This document shows positions 35,540-44,684 of a stretch of 47,654 bases of DNA, one piece after another. Position 1 is the first letter of the stretch; each line of letters starts with the position of its first letter. The translations under genes were made by a program, and so were the position numbers. The notes beneath the pieces are model-generated. The model did not search any database. It saw only the letters and a program-made list of their open reading frames with translations, and was not told where the DNA came from. The stretch is from Sulfuricella sp. T08. Lineage in GTDB: Bacteria > Pseudomonadota > Gammaproteobacteria > Burkholderiales > Sulfuricellaceae. The stretch is from NCBI RefSeq assembly GCF_000971475.1, contig NZ_DF967553.1, positions 15,819-63,472 of the forward strand, given 5' to 3'.

Positions 35540-36418
35540 TTATTCCTCCGCCTGCATTTTTTCAATCATCTCATGAATCATCAGGGTGTGCTTGGCCGCC
35601 TCCACATGCAGGTTCTCCACCAGACGCCCATCCACCACTGCCACGCCCATTCCCGCCGCATTGGCCTCGGTGAGAGCGGCGATGATGCGTTTTGCCGACT
35701 CCAGGCTAGCTGGACGGGGGGCGAACGCATCGTTGGCGTAGGGGATCTGGAACGGGTGGATCAGACTCTTGCCGTCGAAGCCCAGGTCGCGCGCCAGGCG
35801 ACAAGCATACTCGAAGGAATGCATATCGTTCAGGTCGAGGTGGACTCCATCAACGATGGAAACCCCATAGGCGCGGGCCGCCAGCAGGCAGTGGGAAAGG
35901 CTGTGGAGCATGGGTAGCCGGTCCTGAGTGATGCGGGCGCGGAGTTCATTGGTGAGATCGGAAGTGCCCATCACCATACACACGATGCGATCCGAGGCGC
36001 CGGCTATTTCCTCGGCGCGAAGCACCCCGAAAGGGGTTTCGATCAGCACCATGATCGGCAATTCCGGCGCACCGACCGCATCCAGGGCGGATAGCGCGGC
36101 GAGCACGTCCTGCCGGCTCTCGATCTTGGGAAACAGGATGGCGTCGGCGCCGATCCCAGCCACCGCGGCAAGATCGTCCTTGCCCCAAGGCGTGGCGAGG
36201 GCATTGACCCGCACCACGATCTCCCGGTAACCGAAGCCGCCCTGGCGGATTGCCTCGACCACGTTCTTGCGCGCCTCGGTCTTGTGTTCTGGAAGCACCG
36301 GGTCTTCCAGGTCGAGGATCAGCGAGTCCACCTGCAAGGTGCGCGCCTTCTCCAAGAAGCGCGGCACCGAGCCGGGCACATAAAGCATGGAACGGCGCGG
36401 GCGGTAAGGATTGCGCAT
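35540..36418 (-). CDS. CitE-like CoA-ester lyase (lyase 2)
   Basis: This 292-residue member is the most classical of the three HpcH/HpaI proteins. Its motifs are SMLYVPGSVPRF, LILDLEDPV (metal Asp/Glu), VVRVNAL (Arg), LFPKIES, VLIETPFGV (metal Glu), MGTSDLTN and GFDGKSLIHP. This fits stand-alone CitE, citramalyl-CoA lyase or malyl-CoA thioesterase (Mcl2). No citC, citD, citF or citX is near, so it is not part of citrate lyase. It is tightly packed between the CoA ligase (18 bp) and the MaoC gene. Confidence 0.8.
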   Translation of the reverse strand: MRNPYRPRRSMLYVPGSVPRFLEKARTLQVDSLILDLEDPVLPEHKTEARKNVVEAIRQGGFGYREIVVRVNALATPWGKDDLAAVAGIGADAILFPKIESRQDVLAALSALDAVGAPELPIMVLIETPFGVLRAEEIAGASDRIVCMVMGTSDLTNELRARITQDRLPMLHSLSHCLLAARAYGVSIVDGVHLDLNDMHSFEYACRLARDLGFDGKSLIHPFQIPYANDAFAPRPASLESAKRIIAALTEANAAGMGVAVVDGRLVENLHVEAAKHTLMIHEMIEKMQAEE

Positions 36419-36436
36419 GATAGCTACTCCCTTCGG

Positions 36437-38062
36437 TCAGAGGGTGGAGCGCGCCACGGCCAGGGACGGGACGAGATGCTGGCGCATCACCTTGCCGTTC
36501 TTGGTGCGTGGAAGGTCGCTCACGAGATAGACGATCTTCGGCGCTTTGTAGGCGGCAAGATGCTCCCGGGCATACACGACAAGGTCATCTGCGGTCGCGA
36601 CGCTGCCGGGATGCAGGATGGTATAGGCCGCCACCAGCACCTTGTCTTTGGATATCTCCTCACCGGTGGCGGCGCAATCTGCCACCTGGGGATGGTTTTT
36701 CATCACCCGTTCGATTTCGTGGGGCGAAACCCGGTAACCGAAAGTGTTGATGATGTCGTCCTTACGCCCCAGGAACCAGATGTAGCCGTCCTCGTCGAAC
36801 CTGGCATAATCGCCGGTGAGGAACCAGCGCCCCTTGAACGCCTTGGCGGTTTCCTCGGGCAGGTTCCAGTAGCGCATGAACAGGCCCGGATCGTCGTCCG
36901 GGATGCAGATCATGCCTTCCTCACCCTGTGCTACTTCCTCGAGGGTCTCGGGATCGAGCAGCCTCACCTCGTGGCCGGGCTGCGGAAAGCCCGCCGAACC
37001 AGGGCGAATGGGGCGGAACTTGTTCTCGGAAAGATAGTAGGAACACTCCGACATCCCCACCGCCTCGTAGATATCCATGCCGAAGCGTTCCCGCCACTGG
37101 GCAAGCACTTCGTCGGAGAGGTGCTCGCCGGCGCTCATGCAATGGCGCAGGGTAGGCACGTCGTCACGGCCGGAAGCGGTTTTTTGCAGGATCTGCCGGT
37201 AGATGGTGGGGACGCCGATGAAAATGGTGGCGCTATGCTTGGCGATCAGTCTCAACCAGCCGGAGGCATCATTCCTGCCCTCGTGGACGATCACGGTCTT
37301 GCCCCGATACAGGGGGTCCATCAGGGCAGATCCCAGGACATAGGTCCAGTTGAACTTGCCGGAATGCACGATGCGGTCGCCTTCCACAGCGAAATCGAAC
37401 CAGTGCCTGGCCGCCGGCTCGCGGCCGATCATGGCCCGATGGGCGTGGAGCACTCCCTTGGGGTAACCGGTGGTGCCGGAGGTGTAAACCAGGTACGCCG
37501 GGTCGTCGGAGCGGGTTTCCCGCGAGGGCGGGCACTGGCCGATTTTCGCCAGTTCCGTTTCCAGGTCGAGGACATTTAGCCCCGCCGCGGAAATGACTGC
37601 GCCTGTTCCGGCGAGCAGCACGTGGCGCAGGCTGTCGAGGCCGGTCAGCTTGTCCTTCAGGCCGTCCCACATGGCCTTGTCGGTGACCAGCAGCATCGCC
37701 CCCGAATCTTTGGCGAGATATAGCACCTCCTCGGCGGTGAGCAGGGTCGAAGTGGGTACGGCGATCGCCCCCTGTTTCATGGCGCCGAAGAAAGCGGTGG
37801 GAAAAGCAAGGCTGTTGGGCAGGCGGATCAGCACCCGATCCCCCTTTTCCACCCCCAGGTTGCGCAGCAACTGGGCGAAACGGCTGGTGCTCGCGGCGAG
37901 TTCGCCGTAAGTGGCCTGGCTGGTACCGAGGGCGTCGTCCTCCACGATCATGGCCACCCGGTTTTCCGTGAGCGTGCCGAGGTGGGCATCGGTGCAGGCA
38001 ACGGCGATGTTGAAGTATTCCGGGAGGTTCCAGGCATGGTTCTCGAAATGCGTAAAGGGCAT
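36437..38062 (-). CDS. AMP-forming acyl-CoA ligase (benzoate-CoA-ligase-like class)
   Basis: This 541-residue class I adenylate-forming enzyme makes an acyl-CoA from an acid, ATP and CoA. Visible motifs are YLVYTSGTTGYPKGVLHAH (P-loop-like A3), VGMSECSYYL (A5), FLTGDYARFDEDGY (A7), GRKDDIINTFGYRVSP (hinge, A8) and RTKNGKVMRQ with the catalytic C-terminal Lys. The overall wording is nearer benzoate/aryl- and medium-chain acyl-CoA synthetases than acetyl-CoA synthetase. In context the acid could be a C4-C5 acid such as mesaconate or itaconate, or an aromatic or fatty acid; the sequence does not decide. Confidence 0.85.
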   Translation of the reverse strand: MPFTHFENHAWNLPEYFNIAVACTDAHLGTLTENRVAMIVEDDALGTSQATYGELAASTSRFAQLLRNLGVEKGDRVLIRLPNSLAFPTAFFGAMKQGAIAVPTSTLLTAEEVLYLAKDSGAMLLVTDKAMWDGLKDKLTGLDSLRHVLLAGTGAVISAAGLNVLDLETELAKIGQCPPSRETRSDDPAYLVYTSGTTGYPKGVLHAHRAMIGREPAARHWFDFAVEGDRIVHSGKFNWTYVLGSALMDPLYRGKTVIVHEGRNDASGWLRLIAKHSATIFIGVPTIYRQILQKTASGRDDVPTLRHCMSAGEHLSDEVLAQWRERFGMDIYEAVGMSECSYYLSENKFRPIRPGSAGFPQPGHEVRLLDPETLEEVAQGEEGMICIPDDDPGLFMRYWNLPEETAKAFKGRWFLTGDYARFDEDGYIWFLGRKDDIINTFGYRVSPHEIERVMKNHPQVADCAATGEEISKDKVLVAAYTILHPGSVATADDLVVYAREHLAAYKAPKIVYLVSDLPRTKNGKVMRQHLVPSLAVARSTL

Positions 38063-38169
38063 GGGTTCTTACTCCTGATTTGTTGACCGACAGAACGGTT
38101 AATCCGGCTTCTATCTGTTACGGCTAACTCTTTTTATGAGCAAGCTTTTCCAGCTTATCCGGCCTGGGG

Positions 38170-39267
38170 TTACAAAATCACCCCGTACGGCCAGTTTTCC
38201 CGGATTACCTGGGCCGGCAGCATTCCCAGCACGGTCAGGGCGAAACGCGTATCCTCCTCGGACAATGCGCGCAGGGCATGGGCTCGCAGCAGCACTTGCA
38301 GCGCCTTGCCGAACATCGGCGGGTCAAGCATTTCACCCTCGAACTTGATTGCCCCACCCAGCAGCGCATCTGCCTCCACCGCTGCCTTGAGGATGCGGAT
38401 GTTGCGGAGGATCTCGGTGGGCGATGGGGTGTAAGCCACCTTGCACAGGTGGATATGGCTGGGGTGGATCGCCTGCTTTCCGGTGAGTCCCAGCGCCGCT
38501 TCCTCGCAGGCATGACGGAACACCACGCGCGATTCGTGATCGCCGTGCAAGTCCAGCCAGCGCCGGATATCGTGGGGCTCGACGAAGTTGTCCGGCATGG
38601 TGGAGTCGCCGATCAGCACTTCCACCCCCCCGATCACCCCCTTGCCGGCGATGCGCGCCTCGAACAGGATCTGATTGAGGAAGAACTTGAGTTCCTCGGT
38701 CCAGTGCTCGGGGGTGATATGGATGCCCATCGCCTTGGAGAAATCGTGGATGCCGAACACCACGTGCCGCACCGTGGGATAGGCCATGATCTCGGGAGCG
38801 ATCTTCAACGACTTGGGATGCTCGATGATGGGCTGGATGGTGATACGCCCGTTCACCCCGGCCAGCCATGCCGAGAGATCGCGGATTTCGGCGGCGCCGT
38901 AGGCTTCTCCGGCTTTCGCCAGCATCACCACGTCGATGTGGTCGGCGAGGTCGCGCACCATCTGAATATCCTTGTCGTATTCTTCGGTACGGAAGGGATT
39001 GATGCGAACCGCCACGGTGACGTCATCGCGTTCGAGGTCCGGCAGCTCCTGGCGCAGCAGGTCGCGGCTCAAGGCTTTCTGGCGGCAGCCGTCTTCCAGA
39101 TCGAACAGCAAAGTGTGGGCGTTGGTGTTGCGGGCGTGCTTCTTGAAGCGCAGCGCTGCCGCCTCCAGGTCTTCGTAAATGCCAAGGGACGGCGCATACT
39201 TCACCGGCGGGTAATAAAGCTGTATGCCAGGCCAAAAATCCCCGAGCACCGAGGTGGATATCGTCAT
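38170..39267 (-). CDS. Divergent HpcH/HpaI aldolase/citrate-lyase-family protein (lyase 3)
   Basis: This 365-residue protein is the first gene of the islet transcript. Family residues remain: TLLFDLEDGCR, VAVRINPFR, MLAKAGE (in place of PKIE), IQPIIEHPKSL and FGIHDFSKAMG; GLTGKQAIHPSHI is also present. It carries a longer N-terminus (LYYPPVKYAPS) and an inserted segment around GGVEVLIGDSTMPDNFVEPH. It is clearly a separate subfamily from lyases 1 and 2. The start at ATG 39265-39267 is chosen over a TTG seven codons upstream because AAGG and GCAGG lie just before it. Function is unknown beyond the fold. Confidence 0.72.
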   Translation of the reverse strand: MTISTSVLGDFWPGIQLYYPPVKYAPSLGIYEDLEAAALRFKKHARNTNAHTLLFDLEDGCRQKALSRDLLRQELPDLERDDVTVAVRINPFRTEEYDKDIQMVRDLADHIDVVMLAKAGEAYGAAEIRDLSAWLAGVNGRITIQPIIEHPKSLKIAPEIMAYPTVRHVVFGIHDFSKAMGIHITPEHWTEELKFFLNQILFEARIAGKGVIGGVEVLIGDSTMPDNFVEPHDIRRWLDLHGDHESRVVFRHACEEAALGLTGKQAIHPSHIHLCKVAYTPSPTEILRNIRILKAAVEADALLGGAIKFEGEMLDPPMFGKALQVLLRAHALRALSEEDTRFALTVLGMLPAQVIRENWPYGVIL

Positions 39268-39317
39268 GCCTGCCTTCCCCTTGATCAAACTTTGCGGATG
39301 AGAGCTAACTTAAACCG

Positions 39318-39346
39318 ATAATAGAATTTCCGACGAAAATAGTAAA
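39318..39346 (-). promoter_or_regulatory. Candidate promoter of the CoA-ester islet
   Basis: On the minus strand, TTTACT (39341-39346) and TATTAT (39318-39323) are separated by 17 bases, about 50 bp before the lyase 3 start. The -35 box lies inside the flanking direct repeat, between that gene and the ybbP stop. Confidence 0.5.
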
Positions 39347-39382
39347 GAATTGCTAGCTGTTATCCCTGATCGTCTGCAAAGG
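39341..39382. repeat. Right copy of the islet-flanking direct repeat (3' end of ybbP)
   Basis: The core 39353-39382 is the last coding part of ybbP (PLQTIRDNS and stop). It is repeated with 3 mismatches at 33387-33416. The two copies lie about 6.0 kb apart and enclose exactly the five CoA-ester genes. Confidence 0.82.
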
Positions 39383-41841
39383 GGGCTGATTCAGCACGCT
39401 GTAACAACCGGCGACGCCGGCAACGCCGATAGCGGCGGCTCCGGCCAGCATCCCCACCGGCAGCAGCCAGAAATTGAACACATAGGGCAACGCCAGGATT
39501 CGGGTGCTCAGGAAGTAGCTCGTTCCGCTCGCGCCGAGCGCGGCGACCAGCCCAGCCAGCATGCCGATCCCGGCAAACTCGGCAAACAGGCCAGCCAGCA
39601 ACTGCCGCCTGCTCGCTCCCAGAGTGCGCAATATCGCGGTTTCGTATACCCGCTCGTCACGGGTAGCGGCAATCGCGGCATACAGTACCGTGAAGCCCAT
39701 CAGCCAGGTAAACAGGAAAACGAACTCGACCGCGCCGGCGACCCGATCCATGATGGTGCGCACTTCGTTCATTACGGCGGCCACGTCGATCACCGTAAGA
39801 TTCGGAAACGCCTTGACCATTTCGTCGAGCAGGCTACCCTGCGCATCAGGCAAATGAAGGCTGGTGATATAGCTGGCGGGAAATTTTTCCAGTACACCGG
39901 GTGAGGCGACCACGAAGAAATTGACGCGAAACGAATCCCAGTTGACCTTACGCAGACTCGCCACCCGTGCGCTGAAAGTCGCGCCACCGACACCGTAGGT
40001 CAGTTGATCGCCCAGCTTGATGCCGAGCGTACTGGCTATCCCCTCTTCGACTGACAGTTGAGCCGCGCCATGATCTTCCCTGGCCCACCATTTCCCGGCG
40101 ACAAGCTGATTGTCATCAGGCAGGCGATCCGACCAGGAAAGGTTGAATTCCCGCTCAAGCAGCCGTTGCGCGCGCTGATCGGCATATTCCCCGGTGGCTA
40201 CCGGCTTGCCGTTGACAGCCAGCAACCGGCCACGCACCATAGGGTAAAGCGCCGGCGGAGGGATGTGGCGGCCATGGAAAAAACCTCGTAGCAACTCAAC
40301 CTGATCGGGCTGAATGTTGATAACGAAACGGTTGGGTGCCTCGGCAGGCAGTGTGGATTGCCAGCTTTGCATCAGATCGCCGCGCACTACGGTCAGCAGC
40401 AGCAACATCAGCATTCCCAGGCTGAAGGCACTCACCTGCGCCACGCTTCCACCCGCCCGCCGTGCAATGTTGGCCAGCCCATAACGCCATGAAGCGGCAG
40501 CCTGGCGACGCATCCCGGACAATGTCCTGATCAGCAACAGCGCCAGCAGTGCGGCAACCAGGATGGCTGCGCCCATGCCCGCCAGCACATAGCCGCCCAG
40601 CTTGGCATCCCCCGCCTGCCACAGCACCAGCCCGGAAATACCGGCAAGCCCGAGGGCGAAGCCGATCAAGCCGAAGCGTCCGGGAGGGCCGAGTTCGTGG
40701 CGCAACACGCGCAGGGCGGGAACATGTTTCAGCTGCTGCAGGAAAGGCAGTGAAAACCCCAACAGCGTCACCATGCCGGTCAGAACCCCTTGCACAGCGG
40801 GCAGCATTGACGGCAGAGGCAGCTCGGCAGCAACCATACTGCCCAAGCGTTGCGCCAGCACCATCTGCCCGAGATAACCGAGCAGACAGCCGATCAGGCT
40901 GGACAGTATGCCGAGCAGAAGAAACTGGATCAGGTAAAGACGGAAAATCAGCCGCTGCTGGGCACCCAGGCAGCGCATCACGGCACAGTTGTCGAGATGG
41001 CGGGCCATGAATCTGCGTGTCGCCATGACCACCGCCACCGCTGCCAGAATAATGCTGGTGAGCGCAGCCAGGCCGAGAAAACGCTCTGCCCGCGCCAGCG
41101 CAGCGCGGATTTCCGGGCGCGCGTCCGACACGCCTTCCAGACGCTCACCGCGCTTCAGCCCTGCCGTAGCCCAGGTGCGGAAAAGTTCAACCGTGCCGAC
41201 CTCTCCTGCAACCAGCAGACGATAGCTGACGCGGCTGCCTTCCTGGATCAGCCCGGTTGCCGGGATATCCTGAATATTCATCAGCAGGCGCGGCGCAATA
41301 TTAAACAGGACGCCGGCACGATCCGGCTCCTGAGTCAGGACGGCAGACATGGCCAGATGACTTGTCCCCACTTCCAGGTCTGCGCCGGGCCCCGCATCCA
41401 GCTGTTTAAACAGGCGCTCGTCCAGCCATGCCGTACCCACTTCAGGAATCTCGCTGCTGGCGCGATCCGGGGCGTAGGGCTGCTGCGTCACTCGCAGCTG
41501 CCCGCGTAGCGGATAATTGCGGCTCACCGCCTTGATTTCCGCCAGTTGGGCGCGCTCCCCATGCAGCACCATGCTGGGAAAACTCAGGGTATGAGCCGTG
41601 CGCAGACCACGCCGCAACGCCTCACGCTCAAAACCCGCATCCAGCGGATGGTCCGAGATCAGCACTAGATCTGCGCCTAACAGCATATTCGCCTGCTGCG
41701 CCAGCGCCCGTCCGACCCGGTCGGTAAAAAACCCGACCGATGTGACGCTGGCTACGGCAATCACCAGTGCAGCTGCCAGCACGCGCAGTTCCCCGGCACG
41801 CCACTCGCGGCGCAGCATACGCAGAGAGAGGGCAAAGCTGT

Positions 41842-41845
<4 letters not shown>
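39353..41845 (-). CDS. ybbP: FtsX-like ABC transporter permease (YbbP)
   Basis: This 830-residue inner-membrane protein has two FtsX/MacB-type permease modules. An N-terminal helix ([19 protein letters not shown]) and a large periplasmic region (about 50-240) are followed by three helices (about 245-375). A pair of central helices, a second periplasmic domain and a final three-helix bundle complete it. This is the YbbP architecture, linked to lipid or lipoprotein-like extrusion and paired with YbbA. Its ATG overlaps the ybbA stop by 4 bp (ATGA), so the genes are translationally coupled. The 3' end is duplicated 6 kb downstream. Confidence 0.9.
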
Positions 41846-42532
<687 letters not shown>

Positions 42533-42534
<2 letters not shown>

Positions 42535-43159
42535 GTTTATACGCCTGCTGCTGATTGTCTGTTTCCTGTTCTGGGGTGTCGCTGCCCAAGCCACACAATC
42601 CGCGCCAGTCGTTCTGGTATTCGGCGACAGCCTTTCCGCTTCCTACGGCATTCCTGCCAACAGCGGCTGGGTGTCTCTCCTCGAGCAGCGGATACACCAG
42701 AAAAAGCCCGGCTTTCGAGTGATCAACGCCAGCATCAGCGGTGAAACTACGAGCGGCGGCCGTTACAGAATCGAACAGGTTTTGGCCGAGCACCGGCCAG
42801 CGTTGGTAATCCTGGAACTGGGAGCGAACGACGGGTTACGCGGACTGCCGCTTGATGCCGCCGCATCCAACCTTAACGCCATCATTACTGCCTGTCGCAA
42901 CAGCAAAGCCCGTGTACTGCTGATCGGGATGCGGCTTCCTCCCAACTATGGCAATGCCTACGGTGCCAAGTTCCAGTCTATTTACCAGCAGGCGGCGCAG
43001 CGTCATAAAATCCCTCTACTCCCATTCCTGCTTGAAGGAGTTGCCGACAATCCGGAACTATTTCAGGCTGATGGCCTGCATCCCACTACAGCTGCGCAAC
43101 CACTGATCATGGAGAGGGTTTGGAAACTTCTGCAGCCGATGCTGGCAAAGTCAGGATAA
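42533..43159 (+). CDS. tesA: Arylesterase / lysophospholipase TesA (SGNH hydrolase)
   Basis: This 208-residue periplasmic SGNH hydrolase has a signal peptide ([20 protein letters not shown]). Block I is [13 protein letters not shown] with nucleophile Ser33, block III is [10 protein letters not shown] with the oxyanion Asn, and block V is DGLHPT with catalytic Asp and His. It cleaves acyl-CoA, lysophospholipid and other esters, and is E. coli TesA-like in size. It starts on the opposite strand from ybbA within the same CATG. Its last 53 bp overlap the end of the histidine kinase gene. Confidence 0.93.
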
Positions 43160-43934
43160 ATGCCGCCCCACCCAAACTGCTTTCCACTACGCGCACTTCG
43201 CCTTGAAGCAGCTGCGCGAAAGCCTTGACCAGGGAGAGTCCCAGCCCAGATCCACCAGACAGTGTTCGACTTGGATCAAGACGGGCAAAGCGCTCGAAGA
43301 TCTTGTCACGCATTTCAACCGGAATACCCGGGCCATCATCCTCCACCCGGATTTCCACATGTGGTCCACTGGCGAGTGCTGTCAGCAGGATGGTACCGCC
43401 GGCTGGAACGTACTTGAGCTCATTGTCGAACAGGTTGGCGAAAATCCGTGCCAATAACTGGCGGTCGGCTTCGATGTTAAGATTTGGGGCAATCCTGCCT
43501 TGCAGAGTGAGCTGCCGTTCTTCGGCAGAAGGTATGTATAGTTCAATGAGCTCTTCCAACAGCCCGGACAGGTCCACGGTCTTTTTTCTCACCCGCATGA
43601 CACCCGCCTCGGCTTGGCTGAGAGCAAGCAAGGCATTGACAATATTCTGCATGTTCTGGATTTCGTCGAGCACTCTTTCAAGAGTTGCACGATGCATCTC
43701 GCTATCGTCATGTCGCAATGCATCTTCAACATCAGCGCGCAAGCGCGTCAACGGCGTTCTTAAATCGTGAGCGATATTGTCACCCGTCTGTCGGGAGCTT
43801 TGAGTCACCGAAACCAGTTGGCGACGCAGCAAGGCCTCTTTCTGCTGCTGCCGCCGACGTTGTAGCCACCAAAAACCGGCAACCCCACCAAGCAGGCACA
43901 GCAGAAGAACCAATGAAAGCCACACCCCGAACAC
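43107..43934 (-). CDS. Short sensor histidine kinase without a periplasmic domain
   Basis: This 275-residue kinase has one transmembrane helix (about 4-24), then directly the H-box QTGDNIAHDLRTPLTRLRAD (His56). The N-box NLFDNELKYVPAGG and G-boxes VEDDGPGIP and GGSGLGLSLVKAFAQ follow. It lacks the usual second helix, sensor loop and HAMP region. GTG 43934 is used because it abuts the TAA of the response regulator (TAAGTG); the Shine-Dalgarno sequence is weak, so translation is probably coupled. The 3' end overlaps tesA. The signal may be read within the membrane or from a partner. Confidence 0.85.
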   Translation of the reverse strand: MFGVWLSLVLLLCLLGGVAGFWWLQRRRQQQKEALLRRQLVSVTQSSRQTGDNIAHDLRTPLTRLRADVEDALRHDDSEMHRATLERVLDEIQNMQNIVNALLALSQAEAGVMRVRKKTVDLSGLLEELIELYIPSAEERQLTLQGRIAPNLNIEADRQLLARIFANLFDNELKYVPAGGTILLTALASGPHVEIRVEDDGPGIPVEMRDKIFERFARLDPSRTLSGGSGLGLSLVKAFAQLLQGEVRVVESSLGGAAFILTLPASAAEVSKPSP

Positions 43935-44621
43935 TTATGCTTCCGGACGCAAGATATAGCCCCGTCCCCGCACTGTGTGCAGCAGGGGAGTAGCAAAGGA
44001 TTTGTCGATTTTCTGACGCAGCCGGCTGATGTGGACATCCACGACATTAGTCTGAGGATCGAAGAAATATTCCCAGACATTTTCCAGCAGCATGGTGCGC
44101 GTCACCACCTGACCAGCGTGACGCATCAGGTATTCCAGCAAGCGAAATTCGCGCGGCTGCAGATCGATTTCCTGGCCACCGCGGGTCACACTGCGACTGA
44201 GCAAGTCCATTTTAAGATCAGCAAGTTCCAGCATGGTTTCCGGACCACTGCCAAAGCTGCGCACACGTCGCAGCAGCGCCTCGATCCGCGCCAGCAATTC
44301 GTCAAAAGCGTAAGGCTTGACCACATAATCATCGCCACCGACACGCAAGCCTTCCACCCGGTCGTCCACCTTGCCGAGTGCGCTCAGGATCAGAGCTGGA
44401 GTACGTCTACCCTGATCCCGCAACGCCTTCAGAACCGACAGCCCATCGCGTCCGGGCAACATGATATCGATCACCCACAGGTCGTGATCCCCGGCCTGAG
44501 CCTGCTGCAAGCCACGCTCGCCGTCATGGGCCAGTTCGACGGCGTAGCCGGCTTCCGCCAGCCCGCGTTTCAGAGAACCCGCTGCAGCCTCATCATCCTC
44601 AATAATCAGCAATTTAACCAT
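43935..44621 (-). CDS. OmpR/PhoB-family response regulator
   Basis: This 228-residue regulator has a receiver domain (1-115) with acidic pocket EDDE, phospho-acceptor Asp52 in WVIDIMLPGRDG and conserved Lys in VVKPYAF. A winged-helix DNA-binding domain follows (about 130-225) with REFRLLEYLM, DVHISRLRQKID and TVRGRGYIL. It is the first gene of a two-gene unit with the histidine kinase directly following. The AT-rich gap upstream (44622-44684) contains GTTAAT repeats that may be its own binding site. Confidence 0.93.
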   Translation of the reverse strand: MVKLLIIEDDEAAAGSLKRGLAEAGYAVELAHDGERGLQQAQAGDHDLWVIDIMLPGRDGLSVLKALRDQGRRTPALILSALGKVDDRVEGLRVGGDDYVVKPYAFDELLARIEALLRRVRSFGSGPETMLELADLKMDLLSRSVTRGGQEIDLQPREFRLLEYLMRHAGQVVTRTMLLENVWEYFFDPQTNVVDVHISRLRQKIDKSFATPLLHTVRGRGYILRPEA

Positions 44622-44645
44622 GATCCACCCGCTTGATTATCTAGA

Positions 44646-44667
44646 ATTAACATTAACAATAGTTAAT
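44646..44667. promoter_or_regulatory. ATTAAC/GTTAAT repeat cluster upstream of the response regulator
   Basis: ATTAAC at 44646-44651 and 44652-44657 plus its inverse GTTAAT at 44662-44667 lie in the 63-bp gap between selD and the regulator. Adjacent hexamer copies are typical of OmpR-family operators, so autoregulation is possible. Confidence 0.35.
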
Positions 44668-44684
44668 ACCCATCTGTTTAATAA

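Noticed and set aside
35540-36418. Citrate lyase operon (citCDEFX)
   Set aside because: Only CitE-like folds are present; the acyl carrier subunit, alpha subunit and ligase of citrate lyase are absent.
36284-37579. 431-codon open frame antisense to the CoA ligase and lyase 2
   Set aside because: It crosses two well-supported genes on the other strand and has no recognisable domain.
38278-39321. 347-codon open frame antisense to lyase 3
   Set aside because: It is opposite a conserved HpcH/HpaI gene; the residue composition (many His, Asp and Gln) is that of an antisense shadow.
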